Both the position numbers and the translations under genes were made by a program. Under the pieces are notes generated by a model that saw nothing but the letters and a program-made list of their open reading frames with translations, searched no databases and was not told where the DNA came from. A stretch of DNA of 64,000 bases, from NCBI RefSeq assembly GCF_947507565.1, contig NW_027077201.1, positions 115,343-179,342 on the forward strand, written 5' to 3'. Each line of letters starts with the position of its first letter. Within the stretch, counting starts at the first letter, position 1. The stretch is from Oscarella lobularis. Taxonomy: Eukaryota > Porifera > Homoscleromorpha > Homosclerophorida > Oscarellidae. Shown in pieces: positions 44,890-56,965 of the stretch.

Positions 44890-45649
44890 CGTGCCTAGAG
44901 ATGCTATCGCACCTTTGCGTCAGTCCTCCTTCGGGTCTATTGCTTGACTACGGCACTCCACGACAAATAATCGACCGATTTCTTGTCTTAAAACCAACAT
45001 CGAACATAGAAGAACCTTACTCAAGTCGCAGAAGAGCAAAAAAAACGTTGCGATAACTTTCGCAAAATCGCTTCTTCCCACTCGGCTCTCTCGATCAAGA
45101 TGCATCTAAAACAAAATAACCGATGGTTTTTTATGGCCTTTACAGCAGCTTTTTATTCGGTTTGCTATTTTTGCACAGACGAAAAAAGCGAAGATCTTCC
45201 TCCTACCTTTGGCGGCCATTATCTCGAGCATCCAAAATGGCCGACCTCGCGTGATCGAACTTCAATTTTTCCGTAGGACTGAGCCCTAGCGTTTCCAATT
45301 CATTCTAGAAGCGTAGAGGATGTGTCATTGATATAAACTCATTGGATTACGACGAGAAAACGAGCGATGGAGACCGATTCCGAGCTTTTCAAAAGTTGTC
45401 ATGGAGCGAAACGGTCAGGAACGTATTTTAGAAACACTTTACCCAATGGTTTTTGAGGGAACGAGGACAGAAGTGCTGTTTTTCAAGAAAACGCATCGAA
45501 AGAATGAAAAGGTACGTCTATTTTGAGTCTAATACATCGCTAACGGTCGTTTTTTGAAAATTCGTTGTTCAAAATTGACGCATCGGAGGGCTAAGCATCG
45601 ACTATCAGACACATCAGAAGACTTTGGCGTACACAGTGCTCATAAACAT
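44890..45649. other. 3' flank of the Mutator-like gene; no gene seen
   Basis: Only short ORFs. A terminal inverted repeat matching the region upstream of 41804 was not found. Confidence 0.35.
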
Positions 45650-45699
45650 TCATTTAAAAAACTTTATTTTAAATGGAAAACGAAGTGGGCGTATAAATT

Positions 45700-46620
45700 C
45701 ACAGTACCACCTTAATAGGAATGACTTCGAAAAGTACCGTTGGTGAGAAGGGACAAATGCAGGTGAAGACAGCTGATTATAAAACTGAACGGAGACGAGA
45801 GCACGACTGTAAACGTTTCGAGTGTTATTTCCCTCAATCGTCTGAAAGACAAGATTGATAAGAGTACGTGAAGCATACACTTGTTGACCAACCAAAGTTC
45901 TCCGAGAACCATTGTATTTCGCCGTGAGACCAGACGGAAAGATCGTAGCGTTGTACCAAAGGAAACTGTCGAAGTCCTTTGAATCAAGGGACACAGTAGC
46001 TCTAAACAGTTTTGAATTCTATTAGATTTGCTACGAGATAAAAAACAGTTTACCTAGTCACGAAATCTCCTTCGTCCTCGTCAAAAATTTGCACTTCACT
46101 TGTCAAATTGACAAAATCCTGGCCCTCCTTAAATGTAACTTTTCCTGCTTTCTCACCACCGTTGATCAAAATGAAGGGTTTGTCGTTCACATTAGCGATA
46201 ACGATTCTGCATAAAAACCAACACTTCCATCACAAAATATAAATTAAAATTTGTAGATACTTTGTCATCGCAGTAGACGTGTGAACTCCATCGCTTACAA
46301 AAAAGTTTACGCTTCGATTAAGGGGCCTCCGCGGCTCCTTGGCCCTGAAAAAAAGACAGACGTTAAATAGGAAAACACGTGTAAAGAAACAATGATGTTA
46401 CCAATTTAGATAGGAAACGTTATTGAGGAGGTCGCTGTAACCTTTCGTCGAAGCGTTGCCTTTCAGGACGTAAGTGCTGTTGAAATTGAAATACTTAGAT
46501 AGAATACACGTCAGCAAAACAGGATAAACTTAATTAAATAATTAATTAACAAGCTTACAGATACATTGATTCCATCATGAGACTTGTTGATAAAAAGGCG
46601 TTCTTCGCTGCACTGGAGGT
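45700..46620 (-). CDS. Exons of the large adhesion gene (cadherin-like repeats)
   Basis: On the minus strand, five short exons with GT-AG borders can be read. They are about 46610-46559 (EERLFINKSHDGINVS), 46478-46403 (TYVLKGNASTKGYSDLLNNV then SYLNW), 46345-46262 (RSVNFFVSDGVHTSTAMTK), about 46210-46053 (IVIANVNDKPFILINGGEKA then GKVTFKEGQDFVNL), and from 46008 down (ATVSLDSKDFDSFLWYNATI ... TLINLVFQTIEG). Together they make the repeat L-x-G-x-A...Y...L..V.YLNW...R.V.F.VSDG followed by a VND.P boundary, a cadherin-like domain of metazoan surface proteins. They continue the protein from the exons at 52.8-64 kb across the intron that holds the 6-kb mobile unit. Confidence 0.65.
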
Positions 46621-46683
46621 ACGACAAAATTATTCTTGCTCATTGAATAGGATAGCTAAAATTGATAGTTAGGCCTAACTATG

Positions 46684-47050
46684 GTGGCCCTGGAGTGCCA
46701 TTATCTTGTCAAGAACAACTTGACATTGAACTGTAAACAAGAGAGGCATTGGCATCTTGACATTGAACAAGATGGGGTTTAGGCATCTTTACATTGAACA
46801 AGATGGGGTTTAGGCATCTTGACATTGAACAAGATGGGGTTTAGGCATCTTGACATTGAACAAGATGGGGTTTAGGCATCTTTACATTGAACAAGATGGG
46901 GTTTAGGCATCTTGACATTGAACAAGGTAGACTTGGCATCTTTACATTGAACAAGGTAGACTTGGCATCTTTACATTGAACAAGGTAGACTTGGCATCTT
47001 TACATTGAACAAGATGGGGTTGGGCATCTTTACATTGAACGAGATGAGGT
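46684..47050 (+). repeat. Left inverted repeat: about 11 units of a 29-31-bp minisatellite
   Basis: After about 60 bp of unique end, units GGCATCTTGACATTGAACAA + GATGGGGTTTA are followed by units ending GGTAGACTT, then one ending GATGGGGTTG. The same order of variants is seen from the other end. Confidence 0.9.
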
Positions 47051-47082
47051 TGGGGTTAGCGGGTAGGGTTAGGGTTAGGGTT

Positions 47083-47115
<33 letters not shown>

Positions 47116-47116
47116 G
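47051..47116 (+). repeat. Telomere-like (TTAGGG)n and (CAA)n
   Basis: GGGTAGGGTTAGGGTTAGGG is followed at once by about eleven CAA units. It sits on the inner border of the left inverted repeat and is absent from the right one. Confidence 0.85.
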
Positions 47117-47973
47117 TTTGGGCAAACTAGACAAGGTTAGTCGTGCATGCAGCAAACTTAAATTGGACATTTTTTATGAGAAAATTGGCAGGGATTTTGT
47201 TGGCAGGCTTCAAAAGCACCTTATATTGTCACTTACTCAAGTTTTAGACTAGAGATTAACTGCCTTCGCCCGATCAAGTTTTTGAAGCAGAAAAGAACAC
47301 GTTGTTTAGCGGAAATGTTCCTGCCAGCACCAGCACTTCAACGCTACAGCTTAAAACTTTGACTGCTTCAAAAAGTTTTGTAAGTGCTTTTCGTTTCTGC
47401 GTAGCCCTATCGCTTCATAAATAGTTGTTTGTTTGTTGGTTTTTTCGTTTGTTCGTTCTTTCGTTTCTTTATTTGTTAATTCGGCTTTTCCTTTCTTTAA
47501 TTGTACTGAGCCTGCCGTATCCTGCGACTGTTACGCCTTTAGAGGAAGCATAGTAGGGCGTACACGCATGTACCTACGCATATTTGCACGGCTCCTTAGA
47601 GGATTTTCTGCTTCATAACGTACAGTATATTGTATTTTGCCGTCGCAGACGTAAAACTATGATAATCCTTTTCCACAAGGCTTAATCGTTGATTCCTGGC
47701 GTAAGCGTCGAATATTGTCTAACAATTTACACAGAAAAGCAGTACTATGCAATCATAGATGTAGGATGTAATGATGCCACGTTTACCGCGTTCCATATCT
47801 TAGCGCGCGCGAGTAAGAGATTGTGAGCTGTAGGTGTGCGAGTTTTCGAGGCTGCTTTCGTCTACATTTGCGTCTTTCTGGTCATACTAGGCTAATTCAT
47901 TTTCATTCGACATGGTATTTTCGATCAGAACACGCCCTGTTGCGCTGACATGCTTTCGGTAGCTAACCCAGGC

Positions 47974-49690
47974 TCTCGCTCGGCTAATAGCGAAATACTT
48001 TCGTGCGGGAAAGAGATATGATGTCATTCTGTACTATTTAACTCGTTTTCACGGTTATCGCATCAGGTACGTCTTCGCTATGCTCTTCTCCGCAATTCCT
48101 TCAAAATATATGCATTCCCTTACGTTCATGTTAGTCTTAGAACACTCAAAAGACATCTGAATACGATGCATCTTTATAAGCGCAAGCATGAATTAGCGCC
48201 TTTCGGGAGCATAGTCAAAGCAATACGAGTACGTATTTCCTTTCCCTCATATTATTTATTTGTGGAGTAAATATTTTTGTTTTTTCTCTTTTAAAGTCAG
48301 CTCTTAGAACGGCAAAGTGCGACATAGGCTACAGACAGATGTGGACGTTGCTGAAATTGACTTGTGGTGGCAGAGTTCCAAGGTCAGTAAGAGTACGGCA
48401 ATAAAAATGAATTATCATACGCTAACTGACACTGCTTCATTTAGAGACGTCGTACGAAAGATCATGAGAGTTCTTGATCCCCATGGAGTTGACGCCCGAC
48501 GTGTACATCGATTTAGGCGTCGGCAATACCGCAGCAAGGTAACTTACGTGAGAGGTAATGGACATAAGTGATTAATGTCGTCAATGTGAAAGGGACCGAA
48601 CTTCATCTGGCACGTCGACGGGTACGACAAACTAACGCATTACGGTTTTCAGATTCATGGATGCATAGACGGGTACGTTGCATTATGCAGACGACAGCTA
48701 CAGCTTTGTGATTTATCATCTGTACAATTCATGCTTTCAGGTACTCGCGACGAATCATTTGGCTGAAAGTGGTAAACAGCAATCATAATCCACGCTATGT
48801 GCTAAATCAATACATAACGTCTGTGGAAACATTGCAATGTATGTCACGTTATCAATGTGAACGTCTTTTCGTTGACAACAGTACCACTTCATCACAGATT
48901 GTCCCTCCATCATTCGATCTGACTGCGGAACAGAAAATGGAATGATGGCCACTATTCACATGATGCAACGGCACAATGGACCAGACGCCTTTGCCGGACG
49001 AAGAAGTTACCAATACGGGAAATCTGTATATAACCAGAGGATCGAAGCGCTATGGTCTGTTATGAAGAGTGAACTGACGCACTGGTGGAGAACGAAATTT
49101 GACGTAGGATACACAATGTCACCTATTTCAAAATTTCAACTATTTATCTCAGGAGATGTGCACGCAAAATGGCCTTCACTTTGGAAATAATCTCATGCGG
49201 TGAAAATAGTACTGTTAGCAACGGTCTATAACCAACTAAAGGCTATTTGTTTACAGCGATGCCATCCGTCTCATGTTGACCCCGCTGTTGCAACGTGATT
49301 TAAATGATTTTGCTCGGAGGTGGAATGGCCATCGGCTACGTCATCAAAGAAATCACAGATCACAGAGGGGAGCTTGTCCAAACGATCTCTATTTAATTCC
49401 GGAATTTTATGGTAAGCTTCTGCTTAATCGTCACCTATTCGTCACATATTCACATTTATGCATGACTACTAGGATCTACAGACTGCAAAAAGCCTATTGT
49501 CCAACGCGTTCTTACGTATGGTGGAACACTCCTTGGAGGCGTAACGGAAGCTGTTGATGTTCCACAAACTTTGAAGCGTCTGGCTGACCGATTCCTTCGA
49601 CGACGACAACTGAACTTAGATGACATGTGCACCCTGGACATCAACACGGCAATCGAAGTAGCTTTTGACTTTGCGTCATACGTAGTATAA
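47974..49690 (+). CDS. Integrase-like DDE transposase (IS3EU-like), 10 exons, intact
   Basis: Exons: ~47974-48066, 48135-48228, 48297-48382, 48445-48538, 48593-48672, 48741-48838, 48882-49103, 49153-49199, 49257-49411, 49473-49690, all GT-AG and in frame. The order is an HTH (LIAKYFRAGKRYDVILYYLT, then SLRTLKRHLNTMHLYKRKHE), RVLDPHGVDARR, and GPNFIWHVDGYDKLTHYGF (first Asp). Next come HGCIDGYSRRIIWLKVVNSN, IIRSDCGTENGMMATIHMMQ (second Asp), SVYNQRIEALWSVMKSELT (Glu), and LQRDLNDFARRWNGHRLRHQ then ACPNDLYLIPEFYG. This is the single-family integrase found in many animals; DDE spacing between second Asp and Glu is 40 residues. The first exon start is uncertain and a further 5' exon is possible. 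No stops were found, so it may be active. Confidence 0.85.
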
Positions 49691-49960
49691 TGCAGTGTTG
49701 CATCGAACGAATTGTGAAACATAAATAATGCCTTGACAGGCTTATGTGTGAAAGGAATCATGCGCATGCGTGCAATGTTTTTGTTTCGAGGATATACGGG
49801 CTTTTCTTTTCACGCGTTCGCTACGACCTTCTTTATTTCTTGCCCGTCTCACGACCTCATCAACGTTTCAAATAGTAGTACACTCACCTACGCCCAGTTA
49901 CGACAGCATTACGCAAGGGTTTTCATGTTCTAGCAAGTTTTCCAGCGACGTTCGAATAAA

Positions 49961-52166
49961 TGGCTGGCCGAAAAACGACAGAGCAACAGCTCATTATCAG
50001 CCTGGCCGACGGGAAGGTGACTGGCATCGAATCTGCCCAGCAGAAAGAAGAAAATGATAGTACGCGTGCTGAAATCATTTTGCTTACATTTCAAGCTGAC
50101 GATTATTACGACTTTTTGTAGTATCTGAGGCAATGGAGCTAGAACGGATTCACCGATTGTACGCCGAGGAGGAGAAGTCTAAACGTCGCGGAGGAGGAGG
50201 AGGAGTCGCGCATTCAAGACCTTTGAGGAAAGGCATCACGGCTTCCTCAAAGAGACGGGAAAATGAGGCGAGGTCTTTGGACGATTCGTCAAAAGTCAGT
50301 TTTATATTAGGGTTTTATGGTGTGTCATAAATAATTTCTTGCTTATAGATGATAGAAGTGCGGTTGATTCCTAGACGACTGGGCAAAAATAAGAAAGGAA
50401 CGCTAGATCTCGCTGTCATGGAAGGAGCAATCGATGACGTCCTTATCCACACATTTCACATGCCCGCCTCAGCGACGTATGAGGATGTTCAGAAAAAGGC
50501 TTTGACCGTTTTCTTTGCCGAGATTGCTAGACAAGGAGGAGTGGACTCCTATTTTTCAGGTATGGCAAATTTGCGGTCGAGTTCATATCGTATTTTTCGT
50601 CTCTTTGTACTCTGTAGATGTTATGCTTTTCCACGTCGTGCAGAGGAAGAACACTCGTCTATCTCAAAAAATTATAAATCCAATCACAGAAAAATCAGAA
50701 CCATTCAGTCTCGGAGTTTTCAAACTACACAATCCGAAGAAAATTCCCCTGATATATGCTACTCCACCCAAAGGTTTAACTCATAAAACACGATATCCTG
50801 AATTTGTATTTACGGTTGGAAATAGACGTTATGGACGCTATGGTCGTCGACGCTCCTGGGGAAGGTGTAAGTGACGGCATGCCAGTTACATCGTCAATAG
50901 GCAAAGCCAAATCTAACCAAGGGAAATCAAGTACATCACTTTTGTTATTGAGGCTATAGCTACTTATTATGACATTTTGGGGTAGTCCTGCCCAAGGCTG
51001 GCGACTCGAGGAAGAGAGGGTTGAACGTTCGTGAAAGTGATGACGAAGAGAGGGACGACGTCGTTGTTCAGATTGACAGCGAAGTGTCTTTGCGGATGAA
51101 ACGGTCATCGTCAATCAGCGGCGAGAGTCATGATTCGCCAACCATGAGCATTGCACTCAAAATTGGTAAGTAATTCGTTATTGCCTTTGGTTCCTAATTT
51201 TTTTTACAGACAGAAATGACGTTACGTTGGATAAAAATCCCATTGGCCAGGGCGCCTTTGGAGCCGTTTATAAAGCAACATATAAAAAGGCTACGGTTGC
51301 GGCAAAAGTAGTCTCGATTCAGTCAAATTCAGTAGATGCCATAAAGGAAGCTGAAATCTTAGCGTAAGTAAATATCCTAGATTTTTTATAAGAAAAATAT
51401 GACTTTCTTTTAGTGTGCTTAACCATCCAAATATTGTCCGATTTTTTGGCTACGTCGATCACGCTGACGGTATTATTCTCATCACGGAACTTGTTCTTGG
51501 CTCATCGTTGGGAAAATTGTTGTTCGACCATTCCAAGGTATGTTTGATGTTTTTCTCATGTCATGATACATATTCTTGCTTTGTAGACGTTCCCGCAGTC
51601 AAAGAAGAAATCTATTGCTCAACAAATGTGCGTGGGACTTGCCTACATGCATGGAATGAAGATCATTCATTTCGATGTCAAGCCGTCGAACATTCTTGTA
51701 AGACTGTTGTTCTTCTTGGCTCAGCATTTTGTGAAGTGATTGTCTAGATCGATGGAACGTCGGGTGATGCGACATGGGCATGTCGATGATCGCCAAACAA
51801 ACGCTACGAACGTGCGTCGGGCAGAGGGGAACAGTGCCGTACATGGCCCCTGAAATGTATGACGCCACAATCGCCAAAACCGCCTTGGCCGATATGTTGG
51901 CTGTCGGGGTCATTATCGTAGAGATGGTGCAGCGGAAGCCCATCTACGGTGGCATGAAGGACGCGGAAATCATGGGAAGAGTTATGGGCTGCGGAGGCAG
52001 GCGCCCACTGGGGCCTCCACTTCGAGACTTGCCTCAGTGGTGCATGGAGGTCTGCAGTCCATGCTTTTCAATAAACAGCGCCAATCGGCTAACTGCAGAG
52101 GCAATGTCCGAAGTCATTGCCTCTGACATGCCGTGTGACGAGGACCATGACGTTGAGGACGATTGA
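49961..52166 (+). CDS. Protein kinase gene inside the 6-kb unit, with one suspect junction
   Basis: The first exon starts MAGRKTTEQQLIISLADGKV. The next give a charged linker, a ubiquitin-like-length region (TFHMPASATYEDVQKKALTV) and an acidic linker. The kinase starts at about 51210: GQGAFGAVYKATYKKATVAA (P-loop), AAKVV (Lys), EAEILA (helix C Glu), VLNHPNIVRFFGYV, GMKIIHFDVKPSNIL (catalytic loop with Asp), CDMGMS (DFG changed to DMG), GTVPYMAPEMY and DMLAVGVIIVEMV. The order and APE motif fit a tyrosine-kinase-like Ser/Thr kinase. Near 51750-51770 the frame does not close: a TGA at 51765-51767 precedes CDMG, so a stop or a mis-read intron is present. Another awkward join is at about 50810. 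It ends in an acidic tail. Confidence 0.65.
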
Positions 52167-52371
52167 GGGATTGATGATTGAAGAAGTTTTTCCACTCGCC
52201 GACGTCGAAGTTGTTTGGACTGCAATAGCGATTAATCGTTTTGCGCGGTGTTCGAAGCGCTTTTATGATTATTTAGCACGATTTGAGAGTTCTCAGTTGA
52301 CAACGAGTTGCTTACAATAAAAGAAAAAATTTTCGAAAACGCATCGGGCATCGTTCAATTTGAAGTGGAAT

Positions 52372-52693
52372 GCAAAGATGCCCAACCCTATCTCGTCGAA
52401 TATAAAGATGCCTAAGTCCATCTCGTTCAATGTAAAGATGCCAAAGTCTACCTTGTTCAATGTAAAGATGCCAAGTCTACCTTGTTCAATGTCAAGATAC
52501 CCAACCCCATCTTGTTCAATGTCAAGATGCCTAAACCCCATCTTGTTCAATGTCAAGATGCCTAAACCCCATCTTGTTCAATGTCAAGATGCCTAAACCC
52601 CATCTTGTTCAATGTCAAGATGCCAATGCCCCTCTTGTTTACAGTTCAATGTCAAGATGTTCTTGACAAGATAATGGCACTCCAGGGCCACCG
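52372..52693 (-). repeat. Right inverted repeat: about 10 units of the same minisatellite
   Basis: It reads as the reverse complement of the left copy, with GGGGTTTA units nearest the end, then GGTAGACTT units, then the GGGGTTG unit. The innermost two units are more diverged. It starts about 200 bp after the kinase stop codon. Confidence 0.9.
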
Positions 52694-52799
52694 TACTAAC
52701 GTTTCAAGCGCCCCATTTATACAGCTCGTACAAGACGTGATATGGATCAGTTAGAGAAAGAAATCCGTTTGTTATATTCACAGCTTCCGAGGCATTTTC

Positions 52800-53150
52800 T
52801 GTGAAATGTGCCGCTTGTTCTGTTTAGCACGCAAGAAAATAAGTACGAGACAACGGTACTGACTTCAACTTACGAGACACTCTTAGTAGTGGTGCGTGGC
52901 TATTCGTTCCAACGAACGTAACACGTACAGTCACCATAGGCGACTTTGCCCCATTTCTGTCTGTAACAACCATATGAATGATCCTAGAATTTTTATCAAA
53001 AGTGACGACGACTTGGCCAGACGTTGGTTTACATAAGAAACTCTCACCTTGGCAAATAATCTGGCATCCCGTGATGTTTATAGGCAACGAGCAGCATAAC
53101 ATCGTTCAGGCTAACAGGCAACTTTCGTTCTATAAGTAGCCTTGGGCTAA
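52800..53150 (-). CDS. Exon(s) of the large adhesion gene before the mobile-unit intron
   Basis: The frame QVVVTFDKNSRIIHMVVTDR then NGAKSPMVTVRVTFVGTN is a cadherin-like beta-sandwich strand set, ending at a GTAAGT donor (about 52870). Upstream, PRLLIERKLPVSLNDVMLLV reads in another frame up to a GTGAGA donor, after a TTTTTAG acceptor near 53150. Splicing between the two is not resolved. Confidence 0.5.
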
Positions 53151-53199
53151 AAAATAATAATAACAACATCGTACTCCCAATGTGTTTCAGAAAAAAGCT

Positions 53200-55035
53200 T
53201 TACTTGGATTTGCTTGCGTGAACCGTTACGCTCGAAAGTATAGAAGTTGCTTCATTGAACGTGAATCGTTTGAAAACTTCGACGGCTTCTCGCCATGCAA
53301 GCAGGACCTGCATTTCCAGTAAGAAAATTTAGTAACTAAAATTCTAACTAACCTCTTCAGTTTCACTCGAAACAGGCAAGGTAAATTCAATATACTTCCA
53401 ATGCTACGAAACGTGAAATATGCATTAACAGGAAAGAAACTTCGTCCAAACCTCGCTTCCAATATGGCCTTGATCAATCACTTCCGGATCGGCTAAAAAT
53501 ACGTAATCTGATCTTCTCGAATACCAGATAAAGTGATCAAGTGTAGAATTGTCTTTGCCATTCATATACACTGCGTTGTGACGACACCTTGTCGTATCGC
53601 CGATGTTATTGTCACAGTCAAAAAATTCCTCCAAGACGCATTGAGCTCCGCATCCGTCCAAATCATCATTGTTGCCGTCGTCGCAAGACTCGCCAGGTTC
53701 GCGAACTCCGTTTCCACACGAACTGCACTGGCCTGCATGGCAGAGCAATTCTGTTTGAAAACATTAGACCTGCGTAAATCTTTCTCAAGTAAAGACTCGT
53801 ACCTTTTTCACACGTCTTTCCTGCGAAGCCGAAACGGCAAATGTGAACGGTAAGAGACGTTTCTCGGAGCGGATTTCCTCGATCCATCGCTACGAAAGAA
53901 AGAAGAACATACCGCCTCTCACTCTTCCGCCACCACCACGACGTTTTCAAAGCAACAACGCCAGATATTTTATCAACGAAAAAATGCGCATCGTCTTCGT
54001 CCAGCTTCTTTTGAAAATATCTTATATCCCCATTCGGTCCGTCATCTGGATCGGTCGCTCGAATTCTTCCAATAATGGTACCTTTTATCGCCCCCTCTGC
54101 AAGAGCACCTTCACTGTACAATCCACCGTCACGAAACTGCGGCGCATTATCGTTCACATCCAGAATGTCCACGACAACGCTAACGCGTGTAGAGCGACTT
54201 GCAAATCGACTTTTTTGTCGCCGATGCTCTCTGATAGCGATCGTGAGAGTGACGGAAGAGGTCGTCTCCCTGTCTATATCACCTGATACTATAAGATCAC
54301 CTGTGTCTCTGTACACACGAAAACATCCAGCGTCGTTTCCAGATATAATCGTGTGACGAAACGCCTGAGTGGTGAACTGATCCCAGTCGTCTTTTTCGGA
54401 CGTGATACGAGCCACGCGATATCCGAGCGACGCATTTTCCGCTACACTAAACCGAAAAGGCTCCTCGTATCCGCAGTGAAATCCCCACGCACCGGACGGG
54501 CACGAGCACTTGTACATCCCTAATAAATCAACGCATGTCGATCCATCGACACAGAGATGGCCATCGCATTCGTCCGCTTCCTTTTTGCAACATCTTCCGC
54601 CCCGACCAAATGAACACCAGCAATCGAAAGTTTTAGTTTGCTGCCGGCACAGCGCCGATTCGTCGAGATAGCAAGGATTGTTTGGCCGTCTCGGTGGAAT
54701 GCAGTCGCACGCGTCGCCGCGACCGTCGGAATCGAAATCGTTCTGATCGGGGTTGGGATCGAGCAAACAGTTGTCGGTTAAATCCGGAATGCCATCACCG
54801 TCCTTGTCACCGAAAAAATTCAGTAGATCGATGTCTTGTGAATATCAAATGATTAACAAACCAAGGCAGTAGCTGCCGTCAATGGAACCCGGTTGTTTCG
54901 TGGTCGTTTTGGAAGGACATCTATCGCAGGAAATCATTCCTGGCTCACTCTGAAACGTTCCTCTCGAACAAGGAGTGCATTCTTCTAATCCATCGCTTTC
55001 AGAAAAGTGTCCTGGACGGCAAGGTTCTGTAAAAA
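53200..55035 (-). CDS. Large adhesion gene: TSP3, EGF, cadherin and DUF4215 region
   Basis: After an intron (55070-55028), [20 protein letters not shown] and [19 protein letters not shown] is an Eph-receptor-like Cys repeat. Next come [20 protein letters not shown] and [16 protein letters not shown] (thrombospondin type 3, calcium binding), then an EGF module ([28 protein letters not shown]). Two cadherin repeats follow ([50 protein letters not shown]). After introns, [27 protein letters not shown] is a DUF4215-type Cys repeat. All are extracellular modules. The part 53425-53226 is a further exon region without a clear domain. Confidence 0.75.
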
Positions 55036-55070
55036 GACAAGAGAAATTAAAATTTATGAATCAAACGGAA

Positions 55071-56918
55071 TTAAAAAAGAATCTCACTTTTACAATTATT
55101 GGCTGAAAAGGCACCCTTTTTGGCGACGAACGTCCCAGGAGGACATTGAACGCACGTTTTCGAGCCAAACGAAGATTGATAGTTGTTTTCTTCGCATGGC
55201 TTACACGGAAGATGACCCGAGCTGGAGTAAGTTCCAGGCGGGCAAGTGAAATCGTACTTCACTTTCACGTCAATGCGCATTGCTCCTTGGAGCCTTCGGT
55301 CACCCGAGTCTTCCGCCGAAACATCAACATGGCAAGACAACGAGGAGTCCTTTAGGCGGTCGTACAACGCACCGAAGAAGAAAATTGTCCCATTATTTGC
55401 GTCGATGCGCAAAAAAGCGCAACTCCCGCCCGTTATTTTGTAGCGCACGAGACCGTTCAAACCGAGATCTAGATCGTAAGAAGACGCCTGATAAACTGAG
55501 TCAAAATCCTTAATGACGCCGGCGTCGTCGATCACAGCCAGAGCTCTCGCCGCGGGAAAAGCGGGAGCGTGATGATTCTTAGGAATGATTCGGATTTTGT
55601 ACGAAGTATGATTTCCGAGTCGAGATTTGTTTCTCGCTTCCGTTAAAACGACTTCGTAAACTTTCTCAAGCTGAGAAGAAGAATCAGCAACTATCCGAAT
55701 TTTATTGTTTGACGTCGTCTCGTTTTCACTAAAACGAATGGCAAAGCTATCAGGCAGTTTGAGGCCGCTATTTCCAGGCAGAACAGACGATCTATAGGCT
55801 GGGATTCTTTGTCTAATCGTCCAAAACGCCGTAACGCAACCGTGAAGCCCCCGCGAACGTCGTACGGGTATATTGATAGTATCCTCGTCTTCCTCAAAGG
55901 AAACAGTTCCACTTGAGCCGAACACAATAACGCCGTACGGAGAGTCGTTCTCTTCAACTAACACTTGGAATTTCGAGTTTACTCCGGGAACGGCGTGGGG
56001 CGACGCAGAGTAAATGAGAATATTGTATGTAGTATTCAGCTCGGGAATATCGTCATCGACTACGGTAAAATCAATCAGAGTCGGCTCCTTTCCGAAGATT
56101 TGCCAGACGTACCGAGACGTTTCTATTTGACCGCTTACCACGTTACCATTCTGGTCTTCGATTCTCGTTCTAAACGTTACCGGTAGGTTTTCGTATCTGG
56201 GGTGGGAGCGGAAGCGACCGACCGAGAGAAAGACAGTCTTGGTCTTCTCCGGTAGAATAATTGGTTGACTAGGTTGCGGCAAGAATTGGACGACGCCGTA
56301 CGGGAATCGGTTGGAAGCGAAAAGCGTTATAGACGTCACATCTTGTCCCGCTGTAACACTTGGATGACTTTGGTCCACGAAAATTCGAAACTTTGCACTG
56401 GCAAAAGTGGCACCCTTCGCCGATCTCACGCCGAGACGGACAACACGAACACTTTCCATCTCGTCAAAGAAAATAACGCCCCTCCGAGGAAGGGACGAGA
56501 AGAAGCCTTGGATAGGGATCAATTCCCAATGCAAAGGCATTCCACTCGCTCTTCCCCGCGTTCGCAGCACGGGAATGGTCAGACTGTTTTGACCGATTTC
56601 GCCGTACGCGTTAGCGTTGCTCACAGCGAATTCATGAGTGCCGCTGAAATTGTAGTAAAGCACGACTTGAACGCCGTTTTCAACTATGCCTTTTGTCGCT
56701 ACTGAGATGGTTGTTTCTTCGTTCGTATTTTCAACCGTTTGGTCTAAAAATTCCCAGCTGCCGTTCTTCCAGAAATAAACCCAAACCAAAACGGGGCTTT
56801 CGTCTTGCCTTGCAAAATCGGCTGTATTGACACTCACACGGAACATCGGAGATGGGCTAGTTTCGAACCACGTCGACGACACCAGCAAATACGCCAAGAA
56901 ATCGGCGTAAGTTAGCTA
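55071..56918 (-). CDS. Large adhesion gene: Calx-beta-like repeats, cadherin-like and Cys-rich repeat exon
   Basis: A single exon of about 610 codons lies between the acceptor TTTTAG (56919) and a GTGAGA donor at 55086. It holds several Calx-beta-like repeats (YGVVQFLPQPSQPIILPEKT; TLIDFTVVDDDIPELNTTYN; YGVIVFGSSGTVSFEEDEDT). Then comes a cadherin-like domain (YDLDLGLNGLVRYKITGGSC) and an Eph-receptor-like Cys repeat (CPPGTYSSSGHLPCKPCEEN; CVQCPPGTFVAKKG). No lesion was found here. Confidence 0.8.
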
Positions 56919-56965
56919 AAATATAGAAAGATACTTTTTCATTCAGACTTATGTTTAAGTTAGCG

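Larger units (their letters stand above)
46684..52693. mobile_element. 6.0-kb unit with long minisatellite inverted repeats, carrying an integrase gene and a protein kinase gene
   Basis: Both ends start GTGGCCCTGGAGTGCCATTA reading inward. They continue as inverted copies for about 320-370 bp, each made of 29-31-bp tandem units with the same order of unit variants. Between them, on the plus strand, are a DDE integrase-like transposase (47974-49690) and a kinase gene (49961-52166). The whole sits in an intron of the minus-strand adhesion gene. No perfect target duplication is evident; ACTA occurs 2-3 nt outside both ends. The family best fits the eukaryotic IS3-like (IS3EU-type) group, from the integrase; this name is my inference. 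Confidence 0.75.

Noticed and set aside
46740..47050. CRISPR array, suggested by about 11 regular units of 29-31 bp
   Set aside because: Units are contiguous, without unique spacers, in a eukaryotic setting, and the same array recurs inverted at the other end of the unit.
52293..52596. ORFs on both strands within the minisatellite (MPK/MDLGIF repeats)
   Set aside because: They are translations of the 30-bp repeat in the right inverted repeat.
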